Shown: positions 23,615-32,594 of the stretch, piece by piece
How positions within the stretch are numbered: position 1 is the first letter of the stretch
Layout: each line of letters opens with the position of its first letter
Source: Acidobacteria bacterium UBA2161
GTDB lineage: Bacteria; Acidobacteriota; Vicinamibacteria; Vicinamibacterales; UBA823
Assembly (NCBI GenBank): GCA_002328835.1
Contig: DCWN01000029.1
Coordinates: 1 to 36,739, forward strand
DNA length: 36,739 bases
Reading direction: 5' to 3'
Notes under the pieces: model-generated
Told to the model about the DNA's origin: nothing
The model's database searches: none
The model's input: only the letters and a program-made list of their open reading frames with translations
Translations under genes and position numbers: made by a program

Positions 23615-24981
23615 TTGCCGGCGCGCCCACGGCCGATCGCGGCGCCTGGGTCACCCGCTGGGGCTTCGTCCTGGCCGCGGCCGGCTCGGCCGTGGGCCTC
23701 GGCAACATCTGGCGCTTCCCCTACATCGTCGGCGAGAACGGCGGCGGCGCGTTCGTCCTGGTCTACCTGCTCTGTATCGTCTTCATCGGGCTGCCGATCC
23801 TCGTCGCCGAGCTGGGCATCGGGCGGTCGCTGCAGCGGACACCGGTCGGCGCGTTCCAGCAACTCGCGGGCCGGCGTAGCGCCTGGGTCGGCCTGGGTTG
23901 GCTCGGCGTGACCGTCGCGTTCCTGTTGCTGTCGTTCTACTCGGTCGTCGCCGGCTGGATGCTGCGCTACGCTTACTTCGCCGCCAGCGGCGCGTTGGGC
24001 CGGGGTGGGGTCGAGCAGGTCCAGCAGACTTTCGGGATGGTCTACGGCGACGCGGCCGGCAGCGTCGTCGGCGCGCTGGTCTTCATCGGGATGAACGTGG
24101 CCATGGTCGGCGCCGGCATCCAGCGCGGCGTCGAGCGGTGGTCGCGCATCCTGATGCCGGCGCTGTTCGTCCTGCTGGTTGGCCTGGTCGGCTACGCGGC
24201 GACACTGGAGGGCTTCGGTGAGGCGGTCGGCTTCCTGTTCCGGTTCGACCTGGGGCAGCTCGACCGGGGCGGCCTGCTGGAGGCGCTCGGGCATGCCTTC
24301 TTCACGCTGAGCGTCGGGTTGGGCGGCATGCTCACCTACGGCAGCTACCTGCCCGGCAAGCGCGGCGTCGTCGAGAATGCGATCGCCATCGTCCTGCTCG
24401 ACACCGCCGTGGCGCTGCTGTCGTGCCTGCTGATCTTTCCGCTGGCCTTCACCTTCGGGCTGCCGCCCACCGAGAGCCCCGGGCTGATCTTCGTCAGTTT
24501 GCCGATGGCGTTCGCCCAGATGCCGGCCGGGGGCCTCGTCGGGGCGGTGTTCTTCATCTTGCTCATCTGCGCGGCCCTGACGAGCGGGCTGAGCATGCTC
24601 GAGCTGGCCTCGTCGTACTTCATCGACGAGCGGGGCTGGAGCCGACGCCAGGCGGTGACACGCGTGGGCGGGGTCATCGCGGTGCTCGCCCTGCCGTGCG
24701 CCTTGACCGGCAGCACGGTGGTGTTCGGGAGCGGGTTCGAGGCGTTCGCGGGCAAGAGTTACTTCGACTTGCTCGTCGATCTGGTCACGAACTGGCTGAC
24801 GCCGCTCGGCGGCCTCGGATTCGCGCTGTTCGTCGGCTGGCGGCTGGGTCCCGGCGTGCGCCGCGGGCAGTTCGACGAGGGGGTGCCGGAGGCCGTCTAC
24901 CGCGGCTGGCTCGCGGTGCTCCGTTTCCTGGCGCCGCCGGCCATCGTCCTCATCTTCCTGCGCGGCATCGGCCTGGTGTAG
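23611..24981 (+). CDS. SNF-family sodium-coupled amino-acid/amine symporter
   Basis: A 456-residue LeuT-fold transporter of the neurotransmitter:sodium symporter family. TM1 carries the signature GSAVGLGNIWRFPYIVGENG with the sodium-site residues. I count eleven membrane segments, the usual number for many bacterial members. It should import an amino acid or amine with Na+ across the inner membrane. The GTG start at 23611 overlaps the aminotransferase stop (GTGA). The much longer frame starting at 22993 reads antisense-like sequence within the aminotransferase and is wrong. The coupling suggests the transported substrate is also the aminotransferase substrate or product. gcvT follows 128 bp later. 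Confidence 0.93.
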   Translation: MIAGAPTADRGAWVTRWGFVLAAAGSAVGLGNIWRFPYIVGENGGGAFVLVYLLCIVFIGLPILVAELGIGRSLQRTPVGAFQQLAGRRSAWVGLGWLGVTVAFLLLSFYSVVAGWMLRYAYFAASGALGRGGVEQVQQTFGMVYGDAAGSVVGALVFIGMNVAMVGAGIQRGVERWSRILMPALFVLLVGLVGYAATLEGFGEAVGFLFRFDLGQLDRGGLLEALGHAFFTLSVGLGGMLTYGSYLPGKRGVVENAIAIVLLDTAVALLSCLLIFPLAFTFGLPPTESPGLIFVSLPMAFAQMPAGGLVGAVFFILLICAALTSGLSMLELASSYFIDERGWSRRQAVTRVGGVIAVLALPCALTGSTVVFGSGFEAFAGKSYFDLLVDLVTNWLTPLGGLGFALFVGWRLGPGVRRGQFDEGVPEAVYRGWLAVLRFLAPPAIVLIFLRGIGLV

Positions 24982-25043
24982 TGCGTCGCGCGGGCCCGCC
25001 GTCTTGACCCACCTTCGAAGCGCATAGTACGGTAGCCCGGTTT

Positions 25044-25096
25044 GGCCGCCTGATGGGGGCCGCGCCGTAGGGCGCGGAGCCGCGGGCGGCTCCGCG
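25044..25096 (+). promoter_or_regulatory. gcvT leader with mutually exclusive hairpins
   Basis: Three stems can be drawn. A pairs 25044-25050 with 25055-25061 (one mismatch, loop TGAT). B pairs CCGCGCC (25060-25066) with GGCGCGG (25071-25077), loop GTAG. C pairs CGCGGAGCCG (25073-25082) with CGGCTCCGCG (25087-25096), ten perfect pairs, loop CGGG. B excludes C completely and A partly; A and C can coexist. C ends 13 nt before the gcvT ATG, and no ribosome binding site is visible there. No T-tract follows. I see no glycine-riboswitch core. A TTGACC at 25004-25009 may be a -35 box. Confidence 0.45.
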
Positions 25097-25109
25097 ATCC
25101 CGCAGCCGC

Positions 25110-26225
25110 ATGACCGACGCCGCGCAGACACTCAAGCAGACACCGCTTCACGGCCGGCACCAGGCGCTGGGCGCGCGCATGGTGCCGTTCGGCGGCTGGG
25201 AGATGCCGATCGAGTACGGCGGCCTCGCCAGCGAGCACATGGCGGTCCGCACCGCCGCTGGCCTGTTCGACGTCAGCCACATGGGTGAGATCGAGGTGGC
25301 GGGTCGCGATGCCCTTGCGGCCATCCAGCGGATCAGCTGCAACGACGCGTCGAAGCTCGAGGTGGGGCAGGCGCAGTACTCAGGGCTCACGACGCCGCGC
25401 GGCACGCTCGTCGACGATGTCCTGGTCTACCGGCTCGCCGACGACCACTTCATGCTGGTCGTCAACGCGGCCAACATCGCCAAGGACTATCGCTGGATCG
25501 CCCAGGAGATCGAGCCGGCGGGCGACGTCGTGGCGGTGAACGCCAGCTCGCGCTACGCGCTGCTCGCCGTGCAGGGGCCGGCCGCCGTCGAGACGGTGCA
25601 GCCCATCACCGGCGTCGAGCTGTCGGACGTGGCCTACTACCGCTTTGCAGCCGGCGAGGTTGCCGGCAAGCTGGCGACGATCTCGCGCACGGGCTATACC
25701 GGAGAGGACGGACTCGAGATCTACGTGGCGCCGCAGGCGGCGGATGCGGTCTGGCAGGCGCTCACCGAGAGCGGCGCGCCGCTGGGCCTGGTGCCGGCGG
25801 GGCTCGGCGCGCGCGATACACTGCGGCTCGAGGCGGCGATGCGGCTCTACGGCAACGACATGGACGAGGAGACGACCGTGCTCGAGGCGGGCCTGGGCTG
25901 GATGGTCGGCTGGGACAAGGCCGAGTTCATCGGCCACGCGGCGCTAAGGCAGCAGAAGGCCGACGGCGTCGGCCGGCGGCTGGCCGGTTTCGAGATGGTC
26001 GATCGGGGAATCGCCCGGCCGGGCTATCCGGTGCGGGTCGATGGTGAGGTCGTGGGGAAGGTGACCAGCGGCACGCAGACGCCGTTCGTCAAGAAATCGA
26101 TCGGGATGGCCTACTTGCCGGCGGCGCGCGCGAAGGCCGACACCGAGTTCGAGGTGGAGATCCGCGGCCGGTGGGCGCGCGCCAAGGTCGTGAGGATGCC
26201 GTTCTACAGGCGGCAGGGGGGCTGA
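25110..26225 (+). CDS. gcvT: glycine cleavage system T protein (aminomethyltransferase)
   Basis: GcvT takes the aminomethyl group from lipoyl-GcvH, releases ammonia and gives 5,10-methylene-THF. The 371-residue protein has the family start (TPLHGRHQALGARMVPFGGWEMPIEY), DVSHMGEIEV, SRTGYTGEDGLEIYV, the GLGARDTLRLEAAMRLYGNDMDE signature (cut here to its position, about residues 231-253) and a C-terminal TSGTQTPFVKKSIGMAYL. ATG at 25110 is the natural start despite the absent ribosome binding site. It is first in the gcvTHP operon; gcvH follows 5 nt later. Confidence 0.96.
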   Translation: MTDAAQTLKQTPLHGRHQALGARMVPFGGWEMPIEYGGLASEHMAVRTAAGLFDVSHMGEIEVAGRDALAAIQRISCNDASKLEVGQAQYSGLTTPRGTLVDDVLVYRLADDHFMLVVNAANIAKDYRWIAQEIEPAGDVVAVNASSRYALLAVQGPAAVETVQPITGVELSDVAYYRFAAGEVAGKLATISRTGYTGEDGLEIYVAPQAADAVWQALTESGAPLGLVPAGLGARDTLRLEAAMRLYGNDMDEETTVLEAGLGWMVGWDKAEFIGHAALRQQKADGVGRRLAGFEMVDRGIARPGYPVRVDGEVVGKVTSGTQTPFVKKSIGMAYLPAARAKADTEFEVEIRGRWARAKVVRMPFYRRQGG

Positions 26226-26230
26226 GGCGC

Positions 26231-26602
26231 ATGTATCCGGACGACCGCAAGTACAGCAAGGATCACGAGTGGGTCATTGTCTCTGGCGCCGAGGCCAAGA
26301 TCGGCATCACGCAGTACGCCCAGGAACAGCTGGGCGACGTCGTCTACGTGGAGCTGCCCGAGGTCGGCCGGGTGGTGAAGCAAGGAGAGATCTTCGGCAC
26401 GATCGAATCGGTGAAGGCCGTCTCCGAGTTGTTTTGCCCGACGTCGGGTGAGGTGACGGCGGTGAACGCGGACCTGGGCGACCACCCGGAGGCCGTCAAC
26501 GCGCAGCCGCACGATACCTGGTTGATCACGCTGAAGCTGGCCGACCCAGCCGAGGTCGACGGCCTGCTCGACGGCGCGGGCTATCAGGCGTTGCTGGGGT
26601 GA
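26231..26602 (+). CDS. gcvH: glycine cleavage system H protein
   Basis: The lipoyl-carrying shuttle of the glycine cleavage complex. The 123-residue protein has the normal length, HEWV near residue 12, and the lipoylation site K62 in ESVKAVSEL. ATG at 26231 gives the conserved start (MYPDDRKYSKDHEW). It sits 5 nt after gcvT, and its TGA overlaps the GTG of gcvP (GTGA), so production of H and P proteins should be coupled. Confidence 0.97.
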   Translation: MYPDDRKYSKDHEWVIVSGAEAKIGITQYAQEQLGDVVYVELPEVGRVVKQGEIFGTIESVKAVSELFCPTSGEVTAVNADLGDHPEAVNAQPHDTWLITLKLADPAEVDGLLDGAGYQALLG

Positions 26603-29499
26603 CGCCGGCTCCCGCCAGCCGCATGCCCACGAGTTCAGACGCGACTGATCGCTTCGTCCGGCGCCACATCGGCCCGCGCCCGGCCGATCGCGATCGGATG
26701 CTCGAGGTCGTCGGCGCCGAGTCGCTCGACGTCCTCGTCGACCAGACGATTCCCAAGAGTATCCGGCTGCCGCGCCCGCTCGAGCTGCCCGAGCCCGAGT
26801 CGGAGCACGCGTGCCTCGATCGGTTGCGCCGGATCGCCGGAAAGAACCGCGGCTATCGGTCGTATCTCGGCATGGGCTACTACGGGTGCATCACGCCCGC
26901 GGTCATCCTGCGCAACGTTCTCGAAAACCCGTCGTGGTACACCCCCTACACGCCCTACCAGGCCGAGATCGCGCAGGGCCGGCTCGAGGCGCTCCTCAAC
27001 TTCCAGACGGCGGTCATCGACCTGACCGGGATGGACGTGGCCAACGCGTCGCTGCTCGACGAGGCGACGGCCGCGGCCGAGGCGATGGCGATGCTGTCGC
27101 GCGTGAGCCGAGGCCGGGGCCGCCGGTTCGTGGTGTCACCGCGCTGCTTCCCGCAGACGGTGGCGGTCATGGCCGGCCGCGCGGCGCCGCTCGGGATCGA
27201 GCTGGAGACCGCCGACGAGGCCACGGCGGCGTTTTCGGACGAGGTCTTCGGGCTCCTGATCCAGTATCCCGACGACTCGGGCGCGGTGACCGATCTGACG
27301 GAGACGATCGCGCGGGCGCACGCCGCCGGGGTGCTGGTGGTGGTGGCGACCGACTTGCTGGCGCTGACCGTCCTGAAGCCGCCGGGCGAGATGGGCGCCG
27401 ATGTCGTCGTCGGCAATTCACAGCGCTTCGGCGTGCCGCCGGGGTACGGCGGGCCGCACGCGGCGTTCCTGGCCACCCGGCAGGCGCACATCCGGCAGAT
27501 GCCGGGCCGCGTCATCGGGGCCTCGGTCGACGTCCATGGCGCGCCGGCCTATCGCATGGCGCTGCAGACCCGCGAGCAGCATATCCGGCGCGAGAACGCG
27601 ACTTCGAACATCTGCACGGCGCAGGCGCTGCTGGCCAACATGGCCGGGTTCTATGCGGTCTATCACGGACCGGAGGGCCTGGAGGCGATCGGGCGGCGGG
27701 TTCACGGCCTGGCGCGGGTGCTCGAACGCCGGCTGGAGCGCTTCGGCTGCGAGCAGCGCAATGCGGAGTACTTCGACACGCTACGCGTCGGCGTCGGGAG
27801 CATCGAACTGGCGGCCCGGGTGCCGGATGCGGCCGATGCGGCGCGTCTGAACTTCCGGTGGTTCGACGATGGTGACGTCGGCATCGCGCTCGACGAGACG
27901 ACGACCGAGGCCGACCTCGACGACATCGTGGCGGCGTTCGGCAAGGCGCTCGGGCGCGATCCGGTCGAGGCGAGCGCCGACGACCCGGGCGAGGAGGCGT
28001 TCTCCGACGGGGTCGCGCGCCAGAGTGCGTTTCTGACGCATCCCGTGTTTCAGACCCATCAGTCCGAAACCGAGATGATGCGGTACCTGAAGCGGCTCGA
28101 GCGCCGTGACATCGGCCTCGACACTTCAATGATTCCGCTCGGGTCGTGCACGATGAAGCTGAACCCCGCGGCGGCGATGCTGCCGGTCACGTGGCCGGCG
28201 ATCGGCGGCCTGCATCCGTTCGTGCCGGCGGCTCAGGCCGCGGGCTACGCGCACATCTTCGCCGAGTTGGAATCGGCGCTGTGCGCGATCACCGGACTGG
28301 ACGCCGTCTCGCTGCAGCCGAACTCGGGGGCCCAGGGTGAACTGGCGGGCTTGATGGTGATCCGCGCCTACCACCACAATCGCGGCGAGGATGGCCGCCG
28401 GGTCGTCCTGATTCCCTCGTCGGCCCACGGCACGAATCCCGCGTCGGCGGTCATGGCCGGCATGCGGGTGGTGGTCGTGGCGTGTGACGACGATGGCAAC
28501 GTCGACGTCGACGACCTCCGCACGAAGGCGGCGGAGCATGGCGCGGCGCTGAGCGCCCTCATTTTCACCTACCCCTCGACGCATGGCGTGTTCGAGGAGG
28601 CGATCCGTGAGATCTGCGCAACGGTCCACGAGCACGGCGGCCAGGTTTACATGGACGGGGCCAACATGAACGCGCAGGTGGGGCTGACGAGTCCCGCCGT
28701 GATCGGCGCCGACGTCTGTCATCTGAACCTGCACAAGACCTTCGCCATTCCGCACGGCGGCGGGGGGCCAGGGATGGGGCCGATCGCCGTGGCCGCCCAT
28801 CTGGCACCTTACCTGCCGAAGCATCCGGTCGCCGGGCCGACGATGGCGCGAGGCATTTCACCCGTGGCGGCAGCGCCGTGGGGCAGCGCGAGCATCTTGA
28901 CGATTTCCTATGCCTACATCCGGATGCTGGGGGCGGACGGGCTGACCGAGGCCACGCGCTACGCCATTCTGAACGCGAACTATCTCAAGGCGCGGCTCGA
29001 ACCGCACTTCGAGGTGCTCTACGCGCGGCCGAATGGGCGGGTCGCGCACGAACTGATCTTCGATCTGCGCCCGTTCCGCGAGGCGGCCGGCATCGACGAG
29101 CAGGACGTCGCGAAGCGGCTCATCGACTACGGGTTCCACGCGCCGACCGTGTCGTTCCCTGTGCCGGGCACGATGATGGTCGAGCCGACCGAGAGCGAGC
29201 CGCTCGAAGAGTTGGACCGGTTCTGCGAAGCGCTCATCGCCATTCGCGCGGAGATCCAGGCGATTGCCGACGGCCGCGCGGACCGTCAGGACAATTTGCT
29301 GAAGAACGCCCCCCACACGGCGACGGCCGTGGCGTCCAATACCTGGTTGCACCCGTATTCCAGGGAAGACGCGGCGTTTCCGCGGCCCTTCGTCCGGGCG
29401 CAGAAGTTCTGGCCGACCGTCGGTCGGATCGACAACCCCTACGGCGACCGGAATCTGATCTGCAGCTGTCCGCCGGTCGAGGCCTGGGACGAGGCCTAG
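26599..29499 (+). CDS. gcvP: glycine dehydrogenase (decarboxylating), single-chain P protein
   Basis: GcvP decarboxylates glycine with PLP and passes the aminomethyl group to lipoyl-GcvH. At 966 residues it is the full-length single-chain form rather than the split GcvPA/GcvPB form. The N-terminal half starts RFVRRHIGP and has GYYGCITPAVILRN. The C-terminal half carries the PLP lysine in HLNLHKTFAIPHGGGGPG and the SAHGTNPASA loop. The GTG at 26599 overlaps the gcvH stop; an ATG at 26623 is an equally good start by similarity and would shorten the tail by eight residues. It ends 22 nt before the convergent aminotransferase gene. Confidence 0.96.
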   Translation: MTPAPASRMPTSSDATDRFVRRHIGPRPADRDRMLEVVGAESLDVLVDQTIPKSIRLPRPLELPEPESEHACLDRLRRIAGKNRGYRSYLGMGYYGCITPAVILRNVLENPSWYTPYTPYQAEIAQGRLEALLNFQTAVIDLTGMDVANASLLDEATAAAEAMAMLSRVSRGRGRRFVVSPRCFPQTVAVMAGRAAPLGIELETADEATAAFSDEVFGLLIQYPDDSGAVTDLTETIARAHAAGVLVVVATDLLALTVLKPPGEMGADVVVGNSQRFGVPPGYGGPHAAFLATRQAHIRQMPGRVIGASVDVHGAPAYRMALQTREQHIRRENATSNICTAQALLANMAGFYAVYHGPEGLEAIGRRVHGLARVLERRLERFGCEQRNAEYFDTLRVGVGSIELAARVPDAADAARLNFRWFDDGDVGIALDETTTEADLDDIVAAFGKALGRDPVEASADDPGEEAFSDGVARQSAFLTHPVFQTHQSETEMMRYLKRLERRDIGLDTSMIPLGSCTMKLNPAAAMLPVTWPAIGGLHPFVPAAQAAGYAHIFAELESALCAITGLDAVSLQPNSGAQGELAGLMVIRAYHHNRGEDGRRVVLIPSSAHGTNPASAVMAGMRVVVVACDDDGNVDVDDLRTKAAEHGAALSALIFTYPSTHGVFEEAIREICATVHEHGGQVYMDGANMNAQVGLTSPAVIGADVCHLNLHKTFAIPHGGGGPGMGPIAVAAHLAPYLPKHPVAGPTMARGISPVAAAPWGSASILTISYAYIRMLGADGLTEATRYAILNANYLKARLEPHFEVLYARPNGRVAHELIFDLRPFREAAGIDEQDVAKRLIDYGFHAPTVSFPVPGTMMVEPTESEPLEELDRFCEALIAIRAEIQAIADGRADRQDNLLKNAPHTATAVASNTWLHPYSREDAAFPRPFVRAQKFWPTVGRIDNPYGDRNLICSCPPVEAWDEA

Positions 29500-29521
29500 C
29501 CGCCCGCGGTCGGACTGACGA

Positions 29522-30397
29522 TCACGAGCGGCGGCTGAGCACCGCGGCCGTGCGGCGCAGTTCCGCCAGGAGGGCCTGGGTGACCGGGCCGGGGTGGCCG
29601 GCGCCGATCGTCCTCGCACCCACCCTGACGATCGGCACGATCTCGCGGGTCGTGCTGGTGAGGAAGGCCTCGTCGGCCGTGGTGAGATCGCCGTCCTGCA
29701 GCACCGCCTCCTCGACGCGCACGTCGATGGCCGCGCCGACCTCGAAGACGAAGTTGCGCGTGATCCCCTCGAGCAGCCCGGCATCGAGCGGCGGCGTGAG
29801 GGCCGCGCCGTCGCGGACGATGAAGAAGTTCGACTGCGAGCACTCGACCAGGTCGCCCTGGTAGTTGCGCATCAGCGCCTCGTAGGTCCCTTCCTGCAAC
29901 GCCTGCTGCATCGCCAGCGCGTTGTTGAGTAGGTTGTTCGACTTGATTGACGGGTGCACCGAGTCGGGGTGGTTCCGCACGACCGACACGAGCGAGACGG
30001 CGACGCCGGTCGCCTGGAGCTCCGCCGGCACCTCGGGGAGCGGTTTCACGATGATGACGAGCGACGGTGTCGGCGCGGTCGTCGGGTCGTAGCTCAGGTC
30101 GCCGACGCCGCGCGTGAGCAGGAGGCGGATGTAGGCGTCCTCCTCGGCCGCGCTGGCGTCGACGGTCTCGAGGATACGGGCATGCACCGCGGCGTCGTCG
30201 AGCGGGCAGGCCAGGTTGATGCGCGCCGCCGAACGACGCAGCCGAGTCATATGCCGGTCGTACAGGAACGGGAGGCGGTTGTAGGTGCGGATGGTCTCGT
30301 AGACACCCTCGCCGAAGAGGAATCCACGATCGAACACCGAGATCGACGCCGTGCCGCCGTCGGTGATCGTGCCGTTGACGTTCACGGTGGCTGACAT
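29522..30397 (-). CDS. class IV PLP aminotransferase (BCAT / D-amino-acid type)
   Basis: A 291-residue fold-type IV aminotransferase. The PLP lysine is K152 in SIKSNNLLNNALA. This segment is more like D-amino-acid aminotransferases (DIKSLNLL) than classic branched-chain enzymes. Other landmarks are VFDRGFLFGEGVYETIR (residues 21-37), ECSQSNFFIV near residue 189, and the LLEGITR phosphate-binding segment. It could act on branched-chain amino acids, D-alanine or aminodeoxychorismate; the sequence does not decide. ATG at 30397 follows GGAGGA by about ten bases. It is convergent with gcvP and divergent from nnr. Confidence 0.85.
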   Translation of the reverse strand: MSATVNVNGTITDGGTASISVFDRGFLFGEGVYETIRTYNRLPFLYDRHMTRLRRSAARINLACPLDDAAVHARILETVDASAAEEDAYIRLLLTRGVGDLSYDPTTAPTPSLVIIVKPLPEVPAELQATGVAVSLVSVVRNHPDSVHPSIKSNNLLNNALAMQQALQEGTYEALMRNYQGDLVECSQSNFFIVRDGAALTPPLDAGLLEGITRNFVFEVGAAIDVRVEEAVLQDGDLTTADEAFLTSTTREIVPIVRVGARTIGAGHPGPVTQALLAELRRTAAVLSRRS

Positions 30398-30555
30398 CCG
30401 CTATCGATCCTCCAGGTGCGAGTCGGGTCGTGTCCGACGCGGCGTTCGACCGCGAGCCATGCGTCGCGCGGGCGAACCCGGCAGCGTAACTCTTGTGCTA
30501 GACTTCGTGCAAGCGGTCGCGCCGTCCCTTGCCGGCGGCGGTTCCGCTCCTTCCG

Positions 30556-32127
30556 ATGCGAGTCCTGAACACCGAGCAGATGCGCGAGGCCGACCGTCGG
30601 ACGATCGACGAGATCGGGCTGCCGTCGGTCGTGCTGATGGAGAACGCCGGGCGGCAGGTCGTGGCGGCGCTCGAGGCGCATTTCGAAGACCTGGCGACGC
30701 AGCGCGTGGCCGTGCTGTGCGGCCGCGGCAACAACGGCGGCGATGGGTTCGTTATCGCGCGGACGCTGAAGCAGCGCGATATCGAGGCAGCCGTCTTTGT
30801 CTTCGGCGCGGTGGCCGACGTGCAGGGCGACGCGCGTCGTAATCTGGACATCCTCGGCCAGCTGGGCATGACCGTCGTCGAGATTCCGGACGAGCAGGCC
30901 TGGGAGCTGCACTATTCCGAGATCGCCGCGTTCGACGTCATCGTCGATGCCATTCTCGGCACGGGCATCCGAGTGCCGCTGGTCGGCCTGATGCAGACGC
31001 TCGTGGCCGATATCAACGGGCTCGATATTCCAGTCGTGTCGGTGGATCTGCCGACTGGGCTGTCGGCGGACTCGCACGATGTCGTGGGCGAGGCGATCGA
31101 AGCCATGCTGACCGTGACGATGGGGGCGCCGAAGCTGCCGCTGGTCCTGCCGCCGGCCGAAGCGCACGCGGGCGATCTCGTCGTGGCCGACGTCGGCATT
31201 CCCGGGCCGGTGATCGACGCGGTCGACGGGCCGCGGCTCGAGCTGATTACGCGCGAGGGGGTTCGTGACCTGGTCGCCGCCCGCCAGGCCGAGTCGCACA
31301 AGGGTGATTTCGGCCGGGTGCTGGTCGTGGCCGGCTCGGTGGGGAAGAGCGGGGCCGCCGGCCTCGCCGCGACCGGCGCGCTCAAGAGCGGGGCCGGGCT
31401 GGTGACGGTGGCCACGCCGCGGTCGTGCCAGGCCGTGGTCGCGGGCTACGCCGCCGACTACATGACGGCGGGGCTCGAGGAGACGCCTGAGGGCTGCGTC
31501 GATCTGCCGGCGCTCGACCAGGTGCTCGAGCTGACGGCCGATGTCATCGCCGCGGGTCCGGGCTTGGGCCAGGGACCGTCCGTCGCCGCCTTCATCCACG
31601 GGCTGCTCGAGCGAAGTGGCGTGCCCCTGGTCCTCGACGCCGACGCGCTCAATGCCTGCGTCGGCGATGCCGAGCGGCTGCACGGCCGCGACGGGCTCGA
31701 TGTGATCATCACGCCGCACCCCGGTGAGATGGCTCGGCTCCAGGGCACGACGGTGGAGGACGTGCAGGCGAACCGGATTGAGGCGGCGAGGTCGTTCGCG
31801 ACGACCCACGGGGTCCACGTCGTCCTGAAGGGGCATCGAACGATCGTCGCCTGCCCGAACGGCCGAGCGTTCATCAATCTCACCGGCAATCCGGGCATGG
31901 CCACCGGCGGCACGGGCGACGTCCTCACCGGCATCATCGCCGCCTGGTCAGCGCAGCTGCTCGATGCGGAGGCGGCGTGCAACGTCAGTGTCTACCTGCA
32001 TGGGGTGGCGGGTGACCTGGCCGAGGCGGATGAGGGTGAGGTGGCGATGAGCGCCTCCGACCTGCCGCTCCATCTGGGCGACGCCGTTCGGGAGCTCGCC
32101 GGACGGCGGCGCGATCCCGACGCCTGA
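30556..32127 (+). CDS. nnr: bifunctional NAD(P)H-hydrate repair enzyme
   Basis: Nnr repairs damaged, hydrated NAD(P)H. The 523-residue protein has an N-terminal YjeF_N epimerase domain (GRGNNGGDGFV near residues 56-66, DAILGTGI) that interconverts R and S hydrates. A C-terminal ribokinase-like dehydratase domain uses ATP/ADP; its GMATGGTGDVLTG signature contains the catalytic Asp, with ITPHPGEMARL before it. ATG at 30556 is chosen because the conserved VLNTEQMREADR start follows; an upstream in-frame start adds nine non-conserved residues. tsaE begins 14 nt later, a common bacterial pairing. Confidence 0.95.
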   Translation: MRVLNTEQMREADRRTIDEIGLPSVVLMENAGRQVVAALEAHFEDLATQRVAVLCGRGNNGGDGFVIARTLKQRDIEAAVFVFGAVADVQGDARRNLDILGQLGMTVVEIPDEQAWELHYSEIAAFDVIVDAILGTGIRVPLVGLMQTLVADINGLDIPVVSVDLPTGLSADSHDVVGEAIEAMLTVTMGAPKLPLVLPPAEAHAGDLVVADVGIPGPVIDAVDGPRLELITREGVRDLVAARQAESHKGDFGRVLVVAGSVGKSGAAGLAATGALKSGAGLVTVATPRSCQAVVAGYAADYMTAGLEETPEGCVDLPALDQVLELTADVIAAGPGLGQGPSVAAFIHGLLERSGVPLVLDADALNACVGDAERLHGRDGLDVIITPHPGEMARLQGTTVEDVQANRIEAARSFATTHGVHVVLKGHRTIVACPNGRAFINLTGNPGMATGGTGDVLTGIIAAWSAQLLDAEAACNVSVYLHGVAGDLAEADEGEVAMSASDLPLHLGDAVRELAGRRRDPDA

Positions 32128-32141
32128 AGCCGTCCTGACCG

Positions 32142-32594
32142 ATGCCCACTCAGCGAACGGCCTCGGAGGCCGAGACCGAGCAGGTCGGCGCGGAACTGGC
32201 GGTGCAGATCAGTCCGGGTGCCGTCGTGCTGCTCCACGGCGAGCTGGGCGCGGGCAAGACCGCGTTCGTCCGTGGGCTGGCCGGCGGACTCGGCGTCAAG
32301 CCGGAGCAGGTCAGCAGTCCGACCTTCACGCTGATCCAGGAGTATCGCGGGCGGATGACCGTCCACCACGTCGACCTGTACCGTGTCGCGGGCCGAGAGA
32401 TCGACGATCTCGGGCTGGACGAACTGGCCGCGGGCGATGCGGTCGTCGTGATCGAGTGGGCCGATCGGCTGCCCCGGCCGCTGGGCGGGGCGTATGTCGT
32501 GCGGATTACCGATCGGGGCGGGGACAGGCGCGATATCGAGATCGACGCGGCGGGCACGCACGCGCCGGCCCGGCCGCTTCACTCGGCGCGATAG
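32142..32594 (+). CDS. tsaE: tRNA threonylcarbamoyladenosine synthesis ATPase TsaE
   Basis: TsaE is the ATPase that assists TsaB and TsaD in making t6A at position 37 of ANN-decoding tRNAs. The 150-residue protein has Walker A GELGAGKTAF (about residues 33-42), SSPTFTLIQEY, the HVDLYR segment and IEWADRL, all typical. ATG at 32142 gives the usual short N-terminus. It follows nnr closely, and its last 16 nt overlap the end of the convergent guaB. TsaB and TsaD are not in the window. Confidence 0.94.
   Translation: MPTQRTASEAETEQVGAELAVQISPGAVVLLHGELGAGKTAFVRGLAGGLGVKPEQVSSPTFTLIQEYRGRMTVHHVDLYRVAGREIDDLGLDELAAGDAVVVIEWADRLPRPLGGAYVVRITDRGGDRRDIEIDAAGTHAPARPLHSAR

Noticed and set aside
24982..25109. 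Glycine riboswitch before gcvT
   Set aside because: No tandem aptamer core sequences are recognisable; only GC-rich hairpins are present.
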